64,000 nt of DNA from Acidianus ambivalens (lineage in GTDB: Archaea > Thermoproteota > Thermoprotei_A > Sulfolobales > Sulfolobaceae). Below the pieces are notes generated by a model. That model saw only the letters and a program-made list of their open reading frames with translations. It searched no databases and was not told the DNA's origin. This document shows positions 24,740 to 32,994 of the stretch, one piece after another. Numbering within the stretch: the first letter of the stretch is position 1; every line of letters begins with the position of its first letter. The DNA lies in assembly GCF_009729015.1 (NCBI RefSeq), contig NZ_CP045482.1, forward strand, positions 1 through 64,000, written 5' to 3'. A program made the position numbers and the translations under genes.

Positions 24740-25708
24740 GTGTATATAGTTTACTCAGATAAATATAAAGAACATTACTCTTCAATGCATCATGTTGAAA
24801 ACCCAGATAGATTAACTAGAGCTTTAAATTCATTAAAAGGAGAGAAAGTAGTTGAACCAATTAAAGTCGATGATCCTCAAATTGTTCACTCTGAAGATTA
24901 TGTTGAGAAAATAAGGAATATCAAAGGAGAGGAATGGATTGATGCAGACACTTATGCTAATGATAAAACCTATGAGACAGCTCTATATGCCTTAGGTGGA
25001 GCATTAAAAGCCTTTGAATTACAAGGCTTTGCACTAGTTAGACCTCCTGGACACCATGCAGGCAAAAATGGGAGAGCATTTAATGCCCCAACTTTAGGTT
25101 TTTGTATTTTTAATAATGTAGCTTACGTAGTTAGGAAAAAGGTGTTGAAACATGTTGCAATAATAGATTTTGATGTCCATTACGGTAATGGAACTCAAGA
25201 AATTTTTTATGATGACCCAGAAGTCCTTCATATAGATATTCATCAAGATCCTAAAACTATATTTCCCGGTACTGGATTCCCAGAAATGGTGGGTAAAGGA
25301 GAGGCAGAAGGGACTAAGGTTAATCTTCTCATTCCTCCTAGGGGCTCGGATGATCTTTATGAGGAATTATTTCCATTAATTCAAAGTATTCTTGAGGATT
25401 TTAAACCTGCCTACATCATCTTCTCTGCAGGTTTTGATGGATTTAAAGGCGATGGACTAGCTTCCCTTAATTTGACAGAATACACTTTTTACAATCTAGG
25501 TTCTTTAGGTAAAGGCAAGTATTCTTCCGGAGTATTAGAAGGAGGCTACGGCATAGGCCTAGAGAGAGGTCTTCCAGCATTTATAAAAGGATTGAAAGGA
25601 GAAATAGCTGATTATGCCAAAGAGAAATCTCCTGATTCAGTGAAATCAAGATTCTTCGATTATCTCGAAAAAGAGAAGGAGATATTAAGAAACTATTGGA
25701 AGATTTAA
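24740..25708 (+). CDS. Histone deacetylase / acetylpolyamine amidohydrolase family protein
   Basis: A 322-residue zinc deacetylase of the arginase/HDAC superfamily. Active-site elements: RPPGHHAG with the paired histidines (about 104-111), the zinc ligands in IDFDVHYGNG (Asp, His) and SAGFDGFKGD (Asp), and the terminal LEGGYGIG loop. The substrate may be acetyl-lysine in a protein such as Alba, acetylpolyamines or another small amide; Sulfolobales have no histones. GTG start at 24740. Its stop overlaps that of the TnpB-like gene by 4 bases. Confidence 0.9.
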   Translation: MYIVYSDKYKEHYSSMHHVENPDRLTRALNSLKGEKVVEPIKVDDPQIVHSEDYVEKIRNIKGEEWIDADTYANDKTYETALYALGGALKAFELQGFALVRPPGHHAGKNGRAFNAPTLGFCIFNNVAYVVRKKVLKHVAIIDFDVHYGNGTQEIFYDDPEVLHIDIHQDPKTIFPGTGFPEMVGKGEAEGTKVNLLIPPRGSDDLYEELFPLIQSILEDFKPAYIIFSAGFDGFKGDGLASLNLTEYTFYNLGSLGKGKYSSGVLEGGYGIGLERGLPAFIKGLKGEIADYAKEKSPDSVKSRFFDYLEKEKEILRNYWKI

Positions 25709-26526
25709 CATGTATAATAGCACTTTAACGCAAGGTTATATGCAGCATTGAAGTCTCTGTCTGCCTTATATCCGCAAGATGGACAAACAAATATTGAGCC
25801 TAATACTTCTCCTTTTTTATACCCACACCTAGAACAGATTTTTGACGTACCTCTGGGATCTAATCTCCTAACTTTCATTCCACGTTTGAATAATTCTTCT
25901 TCTAATATCTCTTGAATAGCCCTTAAACCTTTGCCAACCTTAGCTTCATAAAGCCTAAGATCTTCTATAGCTATAACTTTAGGTTTTAATTCCTCCAGGA
26001 ATTTTACAGTCTCAATTACCGGTTTTCTAACTCTTTCCCTTATGTCGTTTAAATATACTAAGCCTTGAGATTCTCCTAAATATTTGGAAAAAATATCAAG
26101 CATCTTTTTGTCTCCCACATATTTTACTTTATATAGTTTACCATGATTAACTATTGCAACTATTGTAAAGAGATGTCTTATTCCTAAATCTATGCCCACT
26201 ATTGGACTCTCTTCCTCATAAGCTAAAAGTACTTTTATTCCTTGAGAAAAATCGACTATTGCATAAACTGGATTGCCTTCCTTAGTAGGTTTAACTATTG
26301 CTCCTATTTCCTTTATTTTTATCATATTTCCTGCAATTATTAAACTAAGAGGTCCAATTCGCCTTCCACTGAATGGCAAGGTTCTTAAAGATTGAGGTGG
26401 AGGAGGATCTATTCCGCCTGTCTTTTTTAATATTGACTTATAATTTTCATAGTATAAAATATCACTATATATTTCTTTTAGTTTACCAAAATCTACGATT
26501 TGAGCCTCAACTAACTCTTCTGGCAT
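25705..26526 (-). CDS. Reduced TnpB-like (OrfB) RuvC protein, probably domesticated
   Basis: A 273-residue protein with all three RuvC acidic positions: Asp113 in GIDLGIRHLF, Glu188 in VIAIEDLRLYEA and Asp258 in DRDFNAAYNLA, plus a zinc ribbon with Cys231/234/248/251. It is a clear relative of the RNA-guided nuclease TnpB of IS200/IS605 elements. Typical TnpB proteins are 350-450 residues; here about 80-100 N-terminal residues (HTH/WED region) are reduced or replaced, with a proline run PPPP near residue 41. No TnpA, transposon ends or second copy is visible, and the 3' end overlaps the HDAC gene, leaving no space for the usual downstream guide RNA. Confidence 0.85.
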   Translation of the reverse strand: MPEELVEAQIVDFGKLKEIYSDILYYENYKSILKKTGGIDPPPPQSLRTLPFSGRRIGPLSLIIAGNMIKIKEIGAIVKPTKEGNPVYAIVDFSQGIKVLLAYEEESPIVGIDLGIRHLFTIVAIVNHGKLYKVKYVGDKKMLDIFSKYLGESQGLVYLNDIRERVRKPVIETVKFLEELKPKVIAIEDLRLYEAKVGKGLRAIQEILEEELFKRGMKVRRLDPRGTSKICSRCGYKKGEVLGSIFVCPSCGYKADRDFNAAYNLALKCYYTC

Positions 26527-26589
26527 AAATAAAAATATATAAAAACTTACTTATGAAACAACTTATACTATGACATGTAAAAAATTGTT

Positions 26590-26856
26590 TTATTTTAATA
26601 ATTGAAGAACTTCTTGAGTTAACCCTTGAGGATACTCTTCTAAAGATTTTGCAACATCTAAAGGATTATCAAGGCTTGAGAACTGAGCTATTTGAGTTTC
26701 CTTTCCATTCTCTATCTTATATACAATTATTTCTTTTACCGAATTTATTGGTATATATCTGAAGGCAATTTCGTAACCGTTAGTAGGTCTCTCATAAATT
26801 CTGAATCCTTTTTCGTCAAGATATCTTCTTTCTAAATTCTCTAATTCAAGTGCCAT
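26590..26856 (-). CDS. Hypothetical protein, 88 residues
   Basis: A small soluble protein, no family recognised. It reads as a short N-terminal helix, a beta meander (GFRIYERPTNGYEIAFRYIPI, KEIIVYKIENGKETQI) and a C-terminal helical part (LDVAKSLEEYPQGLTQEVLQLL). It is in a head-to-tail run of minus-strand genes but separated from the amidotransferase gene by 56 bases, with a possible promoter there. The compositional pattern supports coding; function unknown. Confidence 0.65.
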   Translation of the reverse strand: MALELENLERRYLDEKGFRIYERPTNGYEIAFRYIPINSVKEIIVYKIENGKETQIAQFSSLDNPLDVAKSLEEYPQGLTQEVLQLLK

Positions 26857-26912
26857 GTCCTAATATTCCTTTTCAAAGTTTTAAATCTAAGTATCTAAAG
26901 TTGAAACAATCA

Positions 26913-27623
26913 TTATAAATACATTATATCTCCATAAACAAGTTCATTATCAGCATTACCGAGATAATATTTTATTGTTGATGAAAATACGTAATTTCTC
27001 CAAATATAAAGCCTAAAGTATTCTTCAGAAACATCTAATGCCTCTTTCTTATTATAATAATAGCCAATTTGAATTAGTGGACCTTCACCTTCAGAGTAAG
27101 AAAGTAAAGCAGAATTAAGGCTAGCTGAGTATTCTTTTAGGCTATTAAACGCAAATCTAAAAGATTCCTTAACGTCGTTAGATTTACCAATTCCTTCAGC
27201 AATCTTTAATAAAAACATGTAACTATCCGTGTAAGGTAAGGAAGGATTTTCAAATGCATTACGCAATATTGAGCCGTTATGTGCGAAATACAAATCATAA
27301 ACTCCAGCCCTTATATGGTAAGGATGTGCATGGGTTAATCCTTGCAAAAATTTCTTACCAGCCTTTCTGGCATGAATTATTCCCATTATTTCTTCGCCTT
27401 TAATTGAAGTAAGAGTAGAGAGATCATCTCGAAATATTGGTTCTGGAGACCTATAATATAAGCTTCTCCAAATTCCACTCTTCTTTACAAAAACGATAAA
27501 GCCCCAACCATCTGGGTGAGATTTATATGGAGAAAATGGATCGTATCTTGCAGAATTTACGAAAGCTTTAAGCACTTCTCCGTTAATCTTTTCTCTATCT
27601 CTAAAGGCTAATAATCTACACAT
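26913..27623 (-). CDS. Class II glutamine amidotransferase (YafJ/Gn-AT II family)
   Basis: A 236-residue protein with the N-terminal nucleophile Cys2 exposed after Met removal (MCRLLAFRD), PDGWGFIVF, GIIHARKAGKK and the asparagine/glycine oxyanion element in FAHNGSI. This is the stand-alone GATase type 2 domain, as in YafJ-like proteins, which lacks a synthetase domain. The acceptor is unknown; some relatives act as gamma-glutamyl hydrolases. Its start overlaps the MBL-fold gene by 8 bases, so the two are co-translated. Confidence 0.88.
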   Translation of the reverse strand: MCRLLAFRDREKINGEVLKAFVNSARYDPFSPYKSHPDGWGFIVFVKKSGIWRSLYYRSPEPIFRDDLSTLTSIKGEEIMGIIHARKAGKKFLQGLTHAHPYHIRAGVYDLYFAHNGSILRNAFENPSLPYTDSYMFLLKIAEGIGKSNDVKESFRFAFNSLKEYSASLNSALLSYSEGEGPLIQIGYYYNKKEALDVSEEYFRLYIWRNYVFSSTIKYYLGNADNELVYGDIMYL

Positions 27624-28311
27624 TCCAAATCAACCCATCGAAGGCTAAAATAAAATCGCCCAAGTTAGAATATTTATCTTCAATTTGTGAAGGTATATGA
27701 GTTATTATAACTCTCTTCTTATTAAAGATCTCTTTAAGCTTTGGCAACGGTGTATGGCCGTAAATTTCGCAACCTTCTATGCATGTTGCCTCGTGTATTA
27801 TTAAATCTGCATCTCTACTTTCCTCAATAATTCCTTCACACGGTTCAGACGTATCGCCAGAATACACGATTTTCTTTTCACCGTTAGTTACTACGTATGC
27901 TACTGCATATATTGCGTGGCAAGCTTCGACGGAATAAACTTCAAGATCCCCTATTTTAGCTTTAGGCAGATTGCTTTCATAAACTTCTGCAGAAATATTA
28001 TTTCCGATATCCTTGGAAGCATTCAAGAGATTAGAAAATCCTGGAGGAGAATATATTTTCACGTCGTTCATTCTTCTTATTTTTCTCTGTACTAAATAGT
28101 CGAAAATTCCGTTAATATGATCTATGTGAAGATGAGTGAAAAATACTGAATTAATATCAGGAAATCCAAGATCTTCTAAGTTTGAGTTGGCGCCGTTACC
28201 CATGTCAAGGATTATGCTATCTTCTCCTTCTGAAACCATTATTGAGGATTTAGCTCTCCTTGAACCAACTGTTGAGCCAGCACCAGTACCTAAAAATGTT
28301 ATTTTCATCAT
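27616..28311 (-). CDS. MBL-fold metallo-hydrolase, RNase Z-like
   Basis: A 231-residue beta-lactamase-fold hydrolase. The metal motif is FTHLHIDHING with HLHIDH at 60-65; others are the His in VEACHAIYA, YSGDTSEPC with the bridging Asp, HEATCIEG and the final THIPS. The start TFLGTGAGSTVGSRRAKSS matches the RNase Z / arylsulfatase-like branch. It is shorter than archaeal RNase Z (~300) and has no visible exosite arm, so tRNA 3' processing should not be assumed. It precedes the amidotransferase in a two-gene operon, divergent from the prolidase. Confidence 0.85.
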   Translation of the reverse strand: MMKITFLGTGAGSTVGSRRAKSSIMVSEGEDSIILDMGNGANSNLEDLGFPDINSVFFTHLHIDHINGIFDYLVQRKIRRMNDVKIYSPPGFSNLLNASKDIGNNISAEVYESNLPKAKIGDLEVYSVEACHAIYAVAYVVTNGEKKIVYSGDTSEPCEGIIEESRDADLIIHEATCIEGCEIYGHTPLPKLKEIFNKKRVIITHIPSQIEDKYSNLGDFILAFDGLIWNV

Positions 28312-28359
28312 TAGATGTAATGACTACTCGCTTATATTCTTAGAAACAAAAAAGGGATT

Positions 28360-29418
28360 ATGGATAGAATAAGAAAGCTTCAGAACATGATGAAAGACAG
28401 AGGAATAGATTATGTAATTATAGGACCTACAAGTAACATGTTTTATTTAACAAACTTTAGTGAGGAACAAATGGAAAGACCTTTATTCTTTGTGGTAAGT
28501 GAAGGGCACTCATACTTTCTAGCTCCAAAACTTTATGAAGAACAACTTTCAAAGTATAATTTTGAAATAATCTCTTATGCAGATGGAGAAGATCCATATT
28601 CAAAAATGGATTTAAAGACGAAATCCATCATCGCAATAGATGATCAATTATGGTCAGTTTTTACTATAAATTTAATTAGAAAATTCAATCCAAGTAATCT
28701 GCTTCCAGCTTCTATTCTTTTAAAAGAATTAAGAATGAGGAAGGACAAGGAAGAAATAAATATAATGGAAGAAGGGTTGAAGATCGCAGAAAATAGCTTT
28801 TTGCAATTTCTTAACGATATTAAGGAAGGTAGTTCTGAATGTAAACTTGCGGATAGGTTAGAAGAAATATTTAAGGAGAATGGTGCAGATGGAGTATCAT
28901 TCAAGACTATACTTACTTCTGGGCCCAATACATCAATGCCTCACTTAAGGTGTACTGATAGGAAAGTAAGGAGAGGCGATGTAATAATAGTAGACTTTGG
29001 GATAAAATATAGAGGATATTGCACAGACACTACTAGAGTTATCTCATTAGGAAATCCTTCTGATGAAGTTAAGAAAATCCATGAAATAGTACTCAATGCT
29101 CAGGAATCTGCTGAAAAAGCAAAGAAGGGAATGAAAGGTAAAGAAATAGATTCAATAGCTAGAGGAATAATCGCAAAAGCGGGTTATTCTCAATTCTTCA
29201 TTCATAGAACTGGACATGGTATAGGAATAGACGTTCATGAGGATCCTTATATCTCACAAGACAGTGAACAAGTAATAGAACAAAATATGACGTTTACCAT
29301 AGAGCCAGGGATATATTTACCTGGTAAGTTTGGGATAAGAATAGAAGATATGGTTGTAATGGGAGAAAAGGAAGCAAGGCCTTTAAACAAACTTGAAAAA
29401 GAGATTTACGTCATTTGA
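28360..29418 (+). CDS. pepQ: Xaa-Pro dipeptidase / aminopeptidase (M24B)
   Basis: A 352-residue metallopeptidase that cleaves Xaa-Pro bonds. The N-terminal creatinase-like domain spans about 1-120. The C-terminal pita-bread domain shows VIIVDFGIKYRGYCTDTTRVI (two Asp ligands), HRTGHGIGIDVHEDP (His ligand and catalytic His), TIEPGIYLPGKFGIRIEDMV (two Glu ligands). All five dinuclear metal ligands are present. It is monocistronic; the 3' end overlaps the opposing aminotransferase by 13 bases. Confidence 0.93.
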   Translation: MDRIRKLQNMMKDRGIDYVIIGPTSNMFYLTNFSEEQMERPLFFVVSEGHSYFLAPKLYEEQLSKYNFEIISYADGEDPYSKMDLKTKSIIAIDDQLWSVFTINLIRKFNPSNLLPASILLKELRMRKDKEEINIMEEGLKIAENSFLQFLNDIKEGSSECKLADRLEEIFKENGADGVSFKTILTSGPNTSMPHLRCTDRKVRRGDVIIVDFGIKYRGYCTDTTRVISLGNPSDEVKKIHEIVLNAQESAEKAKKGMKGKEIDSIARGIIAKAGYSQFFIHRTGHGIGIDVHEDPYISQDSEQVIEQNMTFTIEPGIYLPGKFGIRIEDMVVMGEKEARPLNKLEKEIYVI

Positions 29419-30539
29419 ATAGCTTTTTTAAGAATACTAACTCCTTCTTTTATCTCTTCTTCGTTCGACATTGTTATGCTTAGTCTTGCCATTGTATCTC
29501 CTCCTCTTAAGAAGAACGGTTTAGCTGGAACAAAGCTTAAACCTAGCTGTATTGCATTATTAAATACTTTCCAGCTATCTTTATCTAGGTCTAAAAGTAA
29601 GAAGAATCCGCACTTTGGATCGTTAAACTTTGTTAGCCCTTGGTCGGTCAACGAGTCTTTCAATACCTTCATTTTTCTTGAATAATACTCGTATAATTCT
29701 TTCATTCTTCTAGTAACTATTCCTTTCCTTATTAACCTTGCAACTACATATTGATTTACAGTTGATGTTGAAAAGTCAAGTTGTTCTAATAAAGAGATCT
29801 TCTCAGCAATTTCCTTATTAGCCAGAATAAAACCTATCCTTAAGCCTGGAGCAAGAATTTTACTAAAAGAGCTAATGTAAATTACTCTTCCGGTTTTATC
29901 GAAATACTTTATAGGTTTAGGAACACAGCCAGCTATAGGCCTATAAGGATCGTCCTCTAAAATGTAAAAGTCGTATCTTTCAGCCAATTCTACAAGGTAC
30001 TTTCTCCTCTCCTCATCTAAGTTAACTCCTGCAGGATTATGGCAGTTAGGAATTACATAAAGCAAATTTATCTTAACTAACTTAAGAAATTCCTCAAGTT
30101 GATCCACCTTAATTCCCTTGTCGTCTAAATCTATTGGAATGACTACTGACGACCTAAGTTTAATTGCATTAAAAGTTTCTATAAACGTAGGATTTTCAAC
30201 AGCTATTACATCGTTTTCTAGAAAGTATTTTCCTAACAATTCCATTGCGTGCTGAGCTCCGCTTGTAATTACTATTTCATCTTCTCCTTTACTTAATCCT
30301 AAAAATTGAAGATAATGCTCTTCAATTTCCTTCTTTAATTCCTCTTGACCTCCCGCTCCAGGGTAAAAAAGCGATTTTACGTCCTCTAAAACTTCGTTAT
30401 ACGCTTCTCTTATTTCGCTAATTAGAATAACCTTTGGATCTGGAGAGCCACTAGCTAAATTTATCTTAGCCTTTTTGGCAAGTTGGGAAGCTAATTCTAC
30501 TGGAGATATTTCTATTTCCTTTCCTATTCTCGAGACCAT
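29406..30539 (-). CDS. PLP-dependent aminotransferase, class I/II (2-aminoadipate/aromatic type)
   Basis: A 377-residue fold-type I aminotransferase. Visible: LASGSPDPK near the start, ITSGAQHAMEL (PLP phosphate loop), PNCHNPAGVNL, ILEDDPYRPI with the PLP-pyridine Asp, and SSFSKILAPGLRIGFI with the Schiff-base Lys. The pattern is that of the MocR-domain/LysN/ARO8-like subgroup, which uses 2-aminoadipate, branched-chain or aromatic amino acids. It overlaps the upstream ornithine-cyclodeaminase-like gene by 16 bases, which suggests joint work on one amino acid or imino acid. Confidence 0.9.
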   Translation of the reverse strand: MVSRIGKEIEISPVELASQLAKKAKINLASGSPDPKVILISEIREAYNEVLEDVKSLFYPGAGGQEELKKEIEEHYLQFLGLSKGEDEIVITSGAQHAMELLGKYFLENDVIAVENPTFIETFNAIKLRSSVVIPIDLDDKGIKVDQLEEFLKLVKINLLYVIPNCHNPAGVNLDEERRKYLVELAERYDFYILEDDPYRPIAGCVPKPIKYFDKTGRVIYISSFSKILAPGLRIGFILANKEIAEKISLLEQLDFSTSTVNQYVVARLIRKGIVTRRMKELYEYYSRKMKVLKDSLTDQGLTKFNDPKCGFFLLLDLDKDSWKVFNNAIQLGLSFVPAKPFFLRGGDTMARLSITMSNEEEIKEGVSILKKAIQMT

Positions 30540-31465
30540 ACGCCTTTCACTTCTATTTCTTTTCCTATGCCTTGTTTCTTAGCTTTTTCATAAAGAACTT
30601 TCATAACAGCGACGTCTTCTAATCCAATTCCAGTAGATTTGAATATAGAGATATCGTCATCTTTCTTTTTCTCTACTTTTCCTGCTATAACTGAAGACAA
30701 CGTAACGAGTTTACTTTCATCTAGCATTCCCATCTTTTTAGCTAAAATTAGGTCTCCTGCTTCTTCTATTGCTTGTTCAATATCCTCAACTACTATAATT
30801 GACGAGGCTTTTATTAGTTCTGGAAAAGCCTCGACTCTTTCTGGAATATTAGAACCCATAAGATTAATGTGCATTCCTTTTCTTACGTAATCAAGCTTAA
30901 TAAATGGATCTTTAGAGGAAGTTATTGAGGTAATGACTTCGGAATTGAGAAACACGTCCTTATATGATCCTGCTACCTTAACTTTTATTCCTTCAGAATT
31001 AAGAATCCTAAGAGCTTTATTTATCCTTTCTTGAGTTCTGGAAATAACTATTGGTTCTATTTTCTTGAGTTCATAAAACGCTTCAACTTGAGCTAAACCT
31101 TGCTTTCCTAATCCAATGATGCCTACAGTATCGTACTTTATTTGAATATAATCTGATGCCAAAACTGATAAACTTCCAGTCCTTATCTGGCTTAATCTAT
31201 CTGTCTCAGCTATCATCAAAAGCTCTCCAGAGGTTGAGAAGAGAAGAGAAACGAAATTCCCCTTTATAAAAGTTTTAATGCCAAGATAACCTTGTAATCC
31301 TCCTGCTTGACAAGTTAATGTAGAGCCAGAAATCGAGGTTCTCATCCTTTTAGAATTTACGCCTGCTTTGCTTTCCAAAGCAATAAAAGCTTCTTTTAAT
31401 GCAACATAAGCATCTTCAAATTTTAATAAATTAGATACATCTTTTTCTGTAAGTAGTAGGGCCAA
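30524..31465 (-). CDS. Ornithine cyclodeaminase / mu-crystallin family protein
   Basis: A 313-residue NAD(P)-binding protein. It has TVGIIGLGKQGLAQVEAF (Rossmann loop), ETDRLSQIRTGSLSVLASDY (family signature before the Rossmann fold) and VEDIEQAIEEAGDL near the C-terminus. Members include ornithine cyclodeaminase, alanine dehydrogenase of archaeal type, and ketimine or pyrroline-2-carboxylate reductases, so the reaction is open. The overlap with the aminotransferase gene favours an imine reductase or archaeal alanine dehydrogenase function acting with it. Confidence 0.87.
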   Translation of the reverse strand: MALLLTEKDVSNLLKFEDAYVALKEAFIALESKAGVNSKRMRTSISGSTLTCQAGGLQGYLGIKTFIKGNFVSLLFSTSGELLMIAETDRLSQIRTGSLSVLASDYIQIKYDTVGIIGLGKQGLAQVEAFYELKKIEPIVISRTQERINKALRILNSEGIKVKVAGSYKDVFLNSEVITSITSSKDPFIKLDYVRKGMHINLMGSNIPERVEAFPELIKASSIIVVEDIEQAIEEAGDLILAKKMGMLDESKLVTLSSVIAGKVEKKKDDDISIFKSTGIGLEDVAVMKVLYEKAKKQGIGKEIEVKGVWSRE

Positions 31466-31523
31466 TTTTCCCTAATAAAATCTGCCCAAGTGCTTAAAAG
31501 TACTACTATTCAAAAAACTTACT

Positions 31524-31850
31524 ATGGAGCTTACGCCTAGATTGCAGGATGTAATAAATATCGTTAAACAAAGAGGAGAAATTAACTTAAAAGATCTGGC
31601 TTTGGAACTTAAAGTTTCTCCTAAGACAGCTAAGGGATATGTAAGAGAGCTAACAAGGCTTGGATTTGTTGAAATGGATGAAAAGGAGAATGTAAAATTA
31701 AAGGTTACACAGGAAGATCCAGTAGAAAGCCTAAAAAAGATAATAGAAATCCATGAGAGCGAAATTAATGCATTAAAGAAGGAAGTTGAGGAGTTAAAGA
31801 CTGAAATAATAAAGCTTAGGAAGAAGGGTAAATATACTACAGAAGATTAA
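31524..31850 (+). CDS. Winged-helix DNA-binding protein with C-terminal coiled coil
   Basis: A 108-residue putative regulator. An N-terminal helix-turn-helix (about 1-50; INLKDLALELKVSPKTAKGYVRELTRLGFV) resembles DeoR/LysM-type winged helices and is followed by a predicted coiled coil (about 70-100, heptads rich in Ile, Leu, Glu and Lys) for dimerisation. It lies beside the divergent ornithine-cyclodeaminase-like operon with 58 bases between the starts, so it may control that operon; this is inferred from position alone. Stop overlaps that of the opposing GT2 gene by 4 bases. Confidence 0.8.
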   Translation: MELTPRLQDVINIVKQRGEINLKDLALELKVSPKTAKGYVRELTRLGFVEMDEKENVKLKVTQEDPVESLKKIIEIHESEINALKKEVEELKTEIIKLRKKGKYTTED

Positions 31851-32554
31851 CTTCTTGATAAACTAATTACATATTTGAACCATTTATAGATTTGTCCCGT
31901 TGTTAATTTACTTTTACCGATTTCCCTATCCTTAAAAATTATTGGAACTTCTGCAACAGGAAGGTTGGCCTTCAATACCCTATATACTGCACATATTTGA
32001 AATTCGTAACCGTCGGCACTTTCGCACTTTAAAACTTCCTTGGCTGCTCTAGTTGAGTATATTCTATAATTGGAAGTATTATCATGAAGAGGTGAGCGTA
32101 AAAGTAATCTGACCAAAAAGTTTGCTCCCCAACTAATTATTCTCCTCTTTATCGGCCAGTTCTTAATTCCTCCGCCTTTTATATATCTGGATCCTATTAC
32201 TAAGTCAAATCCTTCTCTAGCCTTCTCATACATTGCTGGGAGGTAAATAGGATCGTGACTTAGGTCAGCATCCATAGTAACTACATAATCTGTGCCATTT
32301 TCTATAGCTTTTTGTATTCCTGTCCTTATTGCTGAGCCGAGTCCTCTTTCTTTTTTCCTCACTATTACTTGGATATTGGACGAGTTTAAAGACCTTACAG
32401 CTTCTGCGGTCCCATCTTGACTATTATCGTCTACTATTATTATGCTAGCTCGTATTACCTTACTTAAAAGGGATAATAATCTTATAATATTATCTCTCTC
32501 GTTAAATGTAGGTATAACAATAGTAACCCTTTTATTTACTTGCACATTTTCCAT
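31847..32554 (-). CDS. Polyprenol-phosphate mannose/glucose synthase-like GT2
   Basis: A 235-residue soluble-domain glycosyltransferase of the Dpm1 type: VTIVIPTFNERDNI, IIIVDDNSQDGT, TMDADLSHDP (DxD metal site), GSRYIKGGG, and KDREIGKSKL (acceptor-proximal lysine motif). Dpm1-like enzymes transfer a sugar from a nucleotide to dolichyl phosphate for N-glycosylation or lipid glycosylation. There is no C-terminal membrane span in this short form. It overlaps the PUA protein gene by 19 bases. Confidence 0.9.
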   Translation of the reverse strand: MENVQVNKRVTIVIPTFNERDNIIRLLSLLSKVIRASIIIVDDNSQDGTAEAVRSLNSSNIQVIVRKKERGLGSAIRTGIQKAIENGTDYVVTMDADLSHDPIYLPAMYEKAREGFDLVIGSRYIKGGGIKNWPIKRRIISWGANFLVRLLLRSPLHDNTSNYRIYSTRAAKEVLKCESADGYEFQICAVYRVLKANLPVAEVPIIFKDREIGKSKLTTGQIYKWFKYVISLSRS

Positions 32555-32994
32555 ATTTCATCTCCTAGATAGTGCAAATTCTTTGAAAACTTGCCTTTCT
32601 TTTCTTTTTCTGCATCTTCCTTGCTTATAAGAACTTTCATAACAGCTATCGCTTTTCCTTCCATTGTAGTAACTGCAATAATATCTCCAGGTTTACAATT
32701 GCAGTTATACTCTTTTATGCCAGGTACAAATAAATCCGCCCCTTTCAGCACAGCCCTTACTGCTCCTTCATCAACTTTTACTGAAGGAAAAGAAATATTA
32801 AATTTGTAAATTGCGCAGAGTGTAGGAATTAAATCTTGTGAAAAGAAGGATAAAACTCCATCTAAAAAATAATAAACTTCCTTTTTCTCTTTACCTATTT
32901 CTACCTTTTGCGGAGAAAGATTAACGTTATATTTTTCTTTTATTTTCTCAAGTAATTCTTCTGTTTCCTTCTCTGATAAGAAATGCCTCTGCAT
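32536..32994 (-). CDS. PUA domain RNA-binding protein
   Basis: A 152-residue protein whose C-terminal half (about 70-150) has the PUA pattern: VKVDEGAVRAVLKGADLFVPGI, then CNCKPGDIIAVTTMEGKAIAVMKVLIS. The N-terminal half (MQRHFLSEKETEELLEKI, then VYYFLDGVL) resembles the pre-PUA part of MCT-1/Tma20-like archaeal proteins, which are linked to tRNA or ribosome binding. Its ATG overlaps the stop of the aldehyde oxidoreductase gene (TAATG). The operon pairing with metabolic and glycosylation genes appears incidental. Confidence 0.82.
   Translation of the reverse strand: MQRHFLSEKETEELLEKIKEKYNVNLSPQKVEIGKEKKEVYYFLDGVLSFFSQDLIPTLCAIYKFNISFPSVKVDEGAVRAVLKGADLFVPGIKEYNCNCKPGDIIAVTTMEGKAIAVMKVLISKEDAEKEKKGKFSKNLHYLGDEIWKMCK

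Noticed and set aside
25705..26526. Complete IS200/IS605 element
   Set aside because: No TnpA, no subterminal palindromes and no right-end sequence can be located; the gene fits tightly between normal genes.
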